Notes under the pieces: model-generated
What the model saw: the letters and a program-made list of their open reading frames with translations, nothing else
Database searches by the model: none
Told to the model about the DNA's origin: nothing
Made by a program: the position numbers and the translations under genes
Source: Enhydrobacter aerosaccus
Lineage (GTDB): Bacteria; Pseudomonadota; Alphaproteobacteria; Reyranellales; Reyranellaceae
DNA: 64,000 bases
Assembly (NCBI RefSeq): GCF_900167455.1
Contig: NZ_FUWJ01000006.1
Location: 62,001-126,000, forward strand
Direction of reading: 5' to 3'
Part shown: piece after piece, positions 60,486-64,000 of the stretch
How the letters are laid out: each line of letters opens with the position of its first letter
Position numbering within the stretch: the stretch's first letter is position 1

Positions 60486-61286
60486 ATGTCCGCACCGCAT
60501 GTTCTGGCCGAAGTCAAAGACGGCATCGGCTGGCTGACGCTCAACCGGCCGGAGTCGCTGAACGCGCTCTCGTTCGAGATGACCGACCTGCTGATCAAGC
60601 ACACAGCCGAGTTCGAGAAGGATCCGGCGGTGCGATGCGTGGTGATCCGCGGCGCCGGCACGCATTTCATGGCGGGCGGTGACATCAAGGGCTTCCACAA
60701 GTCGCTGACCGAGAACAAGGCGGTGCATCTCGCCGGCTTCGAGATGCGCGTGGTGAAGGCGCACCAGACGATCTACCAGATCCGCCGCATGGCGAAGCCG
60801 GTGCTGGCGTCGGTGCAGGGAGCCGCGGCCGGCTTCGGCTTGTCGTTGATCCTCGCCTGCGATCTCGCCATTGCTGCGGATGACGCGTTCTTCACGCTCG
60901 CCTACCGCCATATCGGCCTGAGCGCCGACGGTGGCGCGACCTATTTCCTGCCGCGCATCGTCGGCGAGCGGAAGGCGCTCGAGATCGCCTTGCTGGGTGA
61001 ACGCTTTACCGCCCAGGAGGCCAAGGGGCAGAACATCCTCAACTGGATCGTGCCCAAGGATCAGCTTGCGGCCGAGACCGAGAAGATGGCGCGCCGCCTG
61101 GCCGACGGACCGACAATTGCGCTCGCCACGGCCAAGCGGCTGATCCGCAACTCGTTCGACAACTCGTGGGACGAGCACAGCCACCGCGAGGCCGAGGGCC
61201 TGGCCGCCTGTGCGGCGACCGAGGATCATTTCGAGGGGCTGAATGCCTTTCTCGAGAAGCGCAAGCCGCACTTCAAGGGGCGGTAG
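60486..61286 (+). CDS. Enoyl-CoA hydratase/isomerase family protein
   Basis: 266-residue crotonase. 'VVIRGAGTHFMAGGDIKGF' and 'ASVQGAAAGFGLSLILACDLAIAA' make the oxyanion hole, and HIGLSADGGATYFLPRIVG has Asp at the second catalytic position, as in PaaG-like isomerases. It is likely the hydration or isomerisation step after the acyl-CoA dehydrogenase upstream. The 76-bp leader contains a short hairpin (CTCTCC / GGAGAG). It converges with the acr3 gene. Confidence 0.92.
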   Translation: MSAPHVLAEVKDGIGWLTLNRPESLNALSFEMTDLLIKHTAEFEKDPAVRCVVIRGAGTHFMAGGDIKGFHKSLTENKAVHLAGFEMRVVKAHQTIYQIRRMAKPVLASVQGAAAGFGLSLILACDLAIAADDAFFTLAYRHIGLSADGGATYFLPRIVGERKALEIALLGERFTAQEAKGQNILNWIVPKDQLAAETEKMARRLADGPTIALATAKRLIRNSFDNSWDEHSHREAEGLAACAATEDHFEGLNAFLEKRKPHFKGR

Positions 61287-61304
61287 CAACCCAGTCCGCC
61301 ATGA

Positions 61305-62366
61305 TCAGGAACCGGACGGTACCCGTTCCCTCCGCCGGACGGCGTCGCCGCGCTCGTACCAGCTCTTGGTCGTGCCGACGATCTTCACCACCGACAGCAT
61401 GACCGGCACTTCGATCAGGACGCCGACGACTGTCGCAAGCGCGGCGCCCGAGTCGAAGCCGAACAGGCTGATCGCGGTGGCGACGGCGAGCTCGAAGAAG
61501 TTGCTGGCGCCGATCAGTGCCGATGGCGCGGCAATGCAGTGCGCTTCACCGGTCGCGCGGTTGAGAAGATAGGCGAGCCCCGAGTTGAAGTAGACCTGAA
61601 TCAGGATCGGGACGGCCAGCAAGGCGATGATGAGCGGCTGCCTGATGATCTGTTCGCCCTGGAAGCCGAACAGCAGGACCAGCGTCGCCAGCAGGGCGAT
61701 CAGGGACAAGGGCTGCAGCACAGCGAGGGTCCGCGCCAGGCCGGCCTGTCCTCCCGCTGCCAGCCGACGTCGCCGCAGGACCTGGGCGATCACGACAGGC
61801 ACGACGATGTAGAGAGCCACCGACAGGACCAGCGTGCTCCACGGCACGGTGATCGCGGACAGGCCCAGCAGCAGGCCGACGATCGGGGCAAAGGCGAAGA
61901 CCATGATGGTGTCGTTGAGTGCCACCTGGGTGAGCGTGAAGTGCGGTTCGCCCTCCGAGAGGTTGCTCCAGACGAAGACCATGGCCGTGCAGGGCGCCGC
62001 CGCCAGCAGGATCAGGCCCGCGATGTAGCTGGTGATCTGTCCGGCGGGAAGATAGGGCGCGAAAAGATGGCCGACGAACAGCCATCCCAGCACCGCCATC
62101 GAGAACGGCTTTACGGCCCAGTTGATGAGGAGGGTGACGCCGATGCCGCGCCAGTGGGCCCCGACCTGGCCCAGTGCGCCGAAATCGATCTTGGCCAGCA
62201 TCGGGATGATCATCAGCCAGACCAGAGCCGCGACAGGCAGATTGACCCGTGCGACCTCGGCGGAGCCTATCGCCTGAAAGATCGACGGCAGGAAATGGCC
62301 GAGCGCCACGCCGACGACGATGCACAGAGCCACCCAGAGGGTGAGATAGCGTTCGAAGCGGGACAT
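61305..62366 (-). CDS. acr3: ACR3 family arsenite efflux transporter
   Basis: 353-residue membrane protein with ten helices in the BART-superfamily pattern. 'LAAAPCTAMVFVWSNLSEGEPHFTLTQVALND' contains the conserved Cys of TM4 needed for arsenite export, and 'LVWLMIIPMLAKIDF' is typical of Acr3. It extrudes arsenite produced by ArsC, encoded 10 bp upstream in the same transcript. The C-terminus ends in short basic sequence. Confidence 0.94.
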   Translation of the reverse strand: MSRFERYLTLWVALCIVVGVALGHFLPSIFQAIGSAEVARVNLPVAALVWLMIIPMLAKIDFGALGQVGAHWRGIGVTLLINWAVKPFSMAVLGWLFVGHLFAPYLPAGQITSYIAGLILLAAAPCTAMVFVWSNLSEGEPHFTLTQVALNDTIMVFAFAPIVGLLLGLSAITVPWSTLVLSVALYIVVPVVIAQVLRRRRLAAGGQAGLARTLAVLQPLSLIALLATLVLLFGFQGEQIIRQPLIIALLAVPILIQVYFNSGLAYLLNRATGEAHCIAAPSALIGASNFFELAVATAISLFGFDSGAALATVVGVLIEVPVMLSVVKIVGTTKSWYERGDAVRRRERVPSGS

Positions 62367-62376
62367 GAGACTGCGA

Positions 62377-62892
62377 TCAGGCCGCTGCGCTCGACGGCGA
62401 CCGCGCGCCGATGGCGTCGAGCTTCTGCTGCAGCGCCATGCGATCGAGCTTGCCCAGGGGAAGGCTCAGGAACAGACGGATCCGGTTCTCCAGAGCGGCG
62501 AAGGCGGCTCGGAAGGCCGCGCGCCTTTCGATCTCGCTGCCTTCGGCGGCGGCCGGATCGGGCACGCCCCAATGGGCCGTCATCGGCTGTCCTGGCCAGA
62601 GCGGGCAGGTTTCGCCCGCGGCGTCGTCGCAGACGGTGAAGACGAAATCCATGTGCGGAGCGCCGGCGACGGCGAAGACATCCCAGCTCTTGGAACGCAT
62701 GCCCTCGGTGGGATACCCCATGCCGTTCAGCAGTTCGAGCGCGTAGGGATGGACCTGGCCCTTGGGGTGGCTGCCGGCGCTGAAGCCCCTGAAGCGCCCT
62801 GCGCCGAGGCGATTGACGATCGATTCGGCCAGGATGCTGCGGGCGGAGTTGCCGGTGCACAGGAACAGGACGTTGAAGGTGCGGTCGGTCAC
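62377..62892 (-). CDS. arsC: Arsenate reductase ArsC (thioredoxin-coupled type)
   Basis: 171-residue low-molecular-weight-phosphatase-like reductase. The catalytic P-loop is FLCTGNSARS (C-x5-R) near residue 12; the shuttle cysteines are in FTVCDDAAGETCPLWPG. It reduces arsenate to arsenite, which Acr3 expels. It is first gene of the minus-strand arsenic operon, divergent from arsR, with an inverted-repeat operator between them. The C-terminal 30 residues are an Ala/Gln-rich tail beyond the usual fold. Confidence 0.94.
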   Translation of the reverse strand: MTDRTFNVLFLCTGNSARSILAESIVNRLGAGRFRGFSAGSHPKGQVHPYALELLNGMGYPTEGMRSKSWDVFAVAGAPHMDFVFTVCDDAAGETCPLWPGQPMTAHWGVPDPAAAEGSEIERRAAFRAAFAALENRIRLFLSLPLGKLDRMALQQKLDAIGARSPSSAAA

Positions 62893-62905
62893 GAGAGTTC
62901 TCCTT

Positions 62906-62927
62906 TATTTCTATAATTCTAGAAATA
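62906..62927. promoter_or_regulatory. ArsR operator between arsC and arsR
   Basis: TATTTCTA and TAGAAATA separated by 6 bp (TAATTC): a perfect 8-bp-arm inverted repeat spanning 22 bp, 13 bp from the arsC start and 39 bp from the arsR start, AT-rich in GC-rich surroundings. Confidence 0.7.
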
Positions 62928-62966
62928 CGGCTTGATTTCTATGGCGCCCGGACTAGATTTGCAATC

Positions 62967-63290
62967 ATGAAGATCGAAGATGCCGCTGCCCGCCTGGAAG
63001 CCTTGGGCAACCCCACGAGGCTCCGCATCTACCGGGCGTTGGTGCGCGCGGGAGAAGAGGGGATGCCGGTCGGTCGCTTGCAGGATCGGTTGGATATCGC
63101 CGCGTCGACCTTGTCGCACCATCTCAAGGCGCTGGTCGCTGTCGGCCTCGTGACACAGACCCGCGACGGCACGACGCTGATCTGCCGGACCAACTACACC
63201 CTGATGCGTGGCCTCCTCGAATACATGGCCGAGGAATGCTGCGCCGAAGGCAAGGGGTGCGCGCCCTTCAAGTTGCCGAAGGTCGCGTAA
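62967..63290 (+). CDS. arsR: ArsR family transcriptional regulator
   Basis: 107-residue winged-helix repressor. 'LGNPTRLRIYRALVRAGEEGMPVGRLQDRL' and DIAASTLSHHLKALVAVGLV form the DNA-binding domain; the C-terminus EECCAEGKGC holds three Cys residues that would bind arsenite, an arrangement different from the E. coli helix-alpha3 site. It should repress arsC-acr3 and the downstream flavoprotein by binding the two similar inverted repeats. Divergent from arsC. Confidence 0.93.
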   Translation: MKIEDAAARLEALGNPTRLRIYRALVRAGEEGMPVGRLQDRLDIAASTLSHHLKALVAVGLVTQTRDGTTLICRTNYTLMRGLLEYMAEECCAEGKGCAPFKLPKVA

Positions 63291-63305
63291 AAATTTTTGG
63301 CTTTA

Positions 63306-63327
63306 TATTTCGATTGTTCTGGAAATA
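63306..63327. promoter_or_regulatory. Second ArsR-type operator, before the flavoprotein gene
   Basis: TATTTC and GAAATA arms with a 10-bp spacer (GATTGTTCTG) over 22 bp, the same span and outer arms as the operator at 62906-62927. It lies 13 bp before the flavoprotein ATG and 15 bp after the arsR stop. Confidence 0.6.
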
Positions 63328-63340
63328 GAGGAGAAGACAA

Positions 63341-64000
63341 ATGCCAGACGCTCTTACCAAGACGAAGAAGACCGTCGCCATCGTCGGCGCGGGACCGGTT
63401 GGGCTTGCCGCCGCGGCGCACGTGATGGAGCGCGGCATGGAACCGGTCGTCCTCGAAGCGGGGCCGGAGGTCGGACACGCCATCCGCCAGTGGAGCCATG
63501 TGCACATGTTCTCGCCATGGCAGTACAATATCGACAAGGCGGCCGAGCGCCTGCTGGTCGCGGGCGGTTGGAATTCGCCGCCGCTCGATGAATATCCGAC
63601 CGGCGGCGCGATCGTTTCGCAGTATCTCGAACCCCTGGCCTCGCGGACGCCGCTCCGGGATCGCATCCGGACATCGACCCGCGTTACGGCCATCGCGCGG
63701 GCCGGATACGACAAGATGAAGAGCAACGGTCGCGCCTTCGAGCCGTTCACCGTCCGCTATCGCAATGACAAGGGCGTCGGGACGCTGAAGGCCGACGCGG
63801 TCATCGATGCGTCCGGCACCTGGTTCTCGCCCAATCCGGCCGGTGCAGACGGCCTGCCGGCCATTGGCGAGGAGGAGATGGCGGCGCGGATCGTCTATGG
63901 CATGCCGGATGTACTGGGAGCCGCGCGCGGCCGGTATGCGGGCAAGACCGTCGCGGTCCTCGGGGCCGGTCATTCGGCGGTGGGGACGCTGATCGATCTG
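63341..64000 (+). CDS. Arsenic-locus flavoprotein (FAD/NAD(P)-binding oxidoreductase), N-terminal part
   Basis: The first 220 residues are present before the window ends. FAD-binding motif GAGPVGLAAAAHVMERG is at residues 16-32, then WSHVHMFSPWQYNID and 'VIDASGTWFSPNPAG'; a second dinucleotide site, GAGHSAVGTLIDL, begins at the right edge. The family occurs in bacterial ars operons (ArsO-like flavin monooxygenases are one possibility), but the reaction is not settled. An ArsR-type operator in front of it places it in the arsenic regulon. GAGGAGA precedes the ATG. Confidence 0.87.
   Translation, partial: MPDALTKTKKTVAIVGAGPVGLAAAAHVMERGMEPVVLEAGPEVGHAIRQWSHVHMFSPWQYNIDKAAERLLVAGGWNSPPLDEYPTGGAIVSQYLEPLASRTPLRDRIRTSTRVTAIARAGYDKMKSNGRAFEPFTVRYRNDKGVGTLKADAVIDASGTWFSPNPAGADGLPAIGEEEMAARIVYGMPDVLGAARGRYAGKTVAVLGAGHSAVGTLIDL

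Noticed and set aside
1-64000. CRISPR arrays, insertion sequences, tRNA or rRNA genes
   Set aside because: No regularly spaced repeats, transposase motifs, or conserved tRNA/rRNA sequences were seen on either strand.

Overview
This is a 64 kb window of a GC-rich bacterial chromosome with about 62 closely packed genes and no rRNA, tRNA, phage, IS element or CRISPR array that I could see. Gene content points to a soil or freshwater alphaproteobacterium of the Reyranella/Bradyrhizobium/Rhodospirillales kind. It has an NdvB-like GH17-GT2 glucan synthase, a PmtA-like phospholipid methyltransferase, a Bug/TctC solute receptor and many SDR, CaiB, acyl-CoA dehydrogenase and GMC enzymes. This placement is an inference from gene content only.

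Layout. 0-5 kb: two divergent SDRs, a CmcJ/NvfI-like oxidoreductase, a cysteine phosphatase, a two-subunit CoA-transferase and a hydrolase. 5.6-13.4 kb: the membrane glucan synthase, a lipid methyltransferase/Nudix pair, a MaoC dehydratase, an autoregulated XRE-cupin/GNAT/DMT operon, and a lone biotin carrier protein co-transcribed with an unrecognised internally duplicated protein. 13.4-18.6 kb: a DTW protein, then indolepyruvate:ferredoxin oxidoreductase (both subunits) followed by two hotdog thioesterases. 18.6-22.8 kb: a flavoprotein, a CBS-DegT aminotransferase fusion and a divergent glycosyltransferase. 22.8-36.5 kb: a GMC dehydrogenase, an RND efflux pair, a DECR-like SDR plus CaiB CoA-transferase, an iron alcohol dehydrogenase, a second CmcJ-like protein, a serine-less hydrolase, an SDR and an amidase.

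36.5-45.7 kb holds the clearest pathway block. Read on the minus strand its order is SDR, carboxylase beta, acyl-CoA dehydrogenase, a second acyl-CoA dehydrogenase, enoyl-CoA hydratase, biotin-carrying carboxylase alpha. This is the atuB-C-D-(D)-E-F order of acyclic-terpene (citronellol/geraniol) degradation with atuD duplicated. The related leucine (liu) pathway is the main alternative. A divergent SCP2-type lipid carrier shares its promoter region.

At 58.1 kb a MerR-family regulator heads an acyl-CoA dehydrogenase/enoyl-CoA hydratase operon. Two 22-bp palindromes lie in front of it, and a near-identical palindrome lies in the atu-like/SCP2 divergent promoter 13 kb away. The sequence therefore suggests one LiuR-like MerR regulon spanning both loci.

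45.7-57.4 kb: an ICMT-like methyltransferase, a CGNR regulator with repeated operators, a GNAT/acyl-CoA ligase/lipoprotein/GGT operon, and a gamma-carbonic anhydrase/VOC/DUF2272/GMC operon that converges on a second DUF2272 lipoprotein. 61.3-64 kb: an arsenic locus (acr3, arsC, arsR and the first two thirds or so of a flavoprotein) with two copies of one ArsR-type operator.
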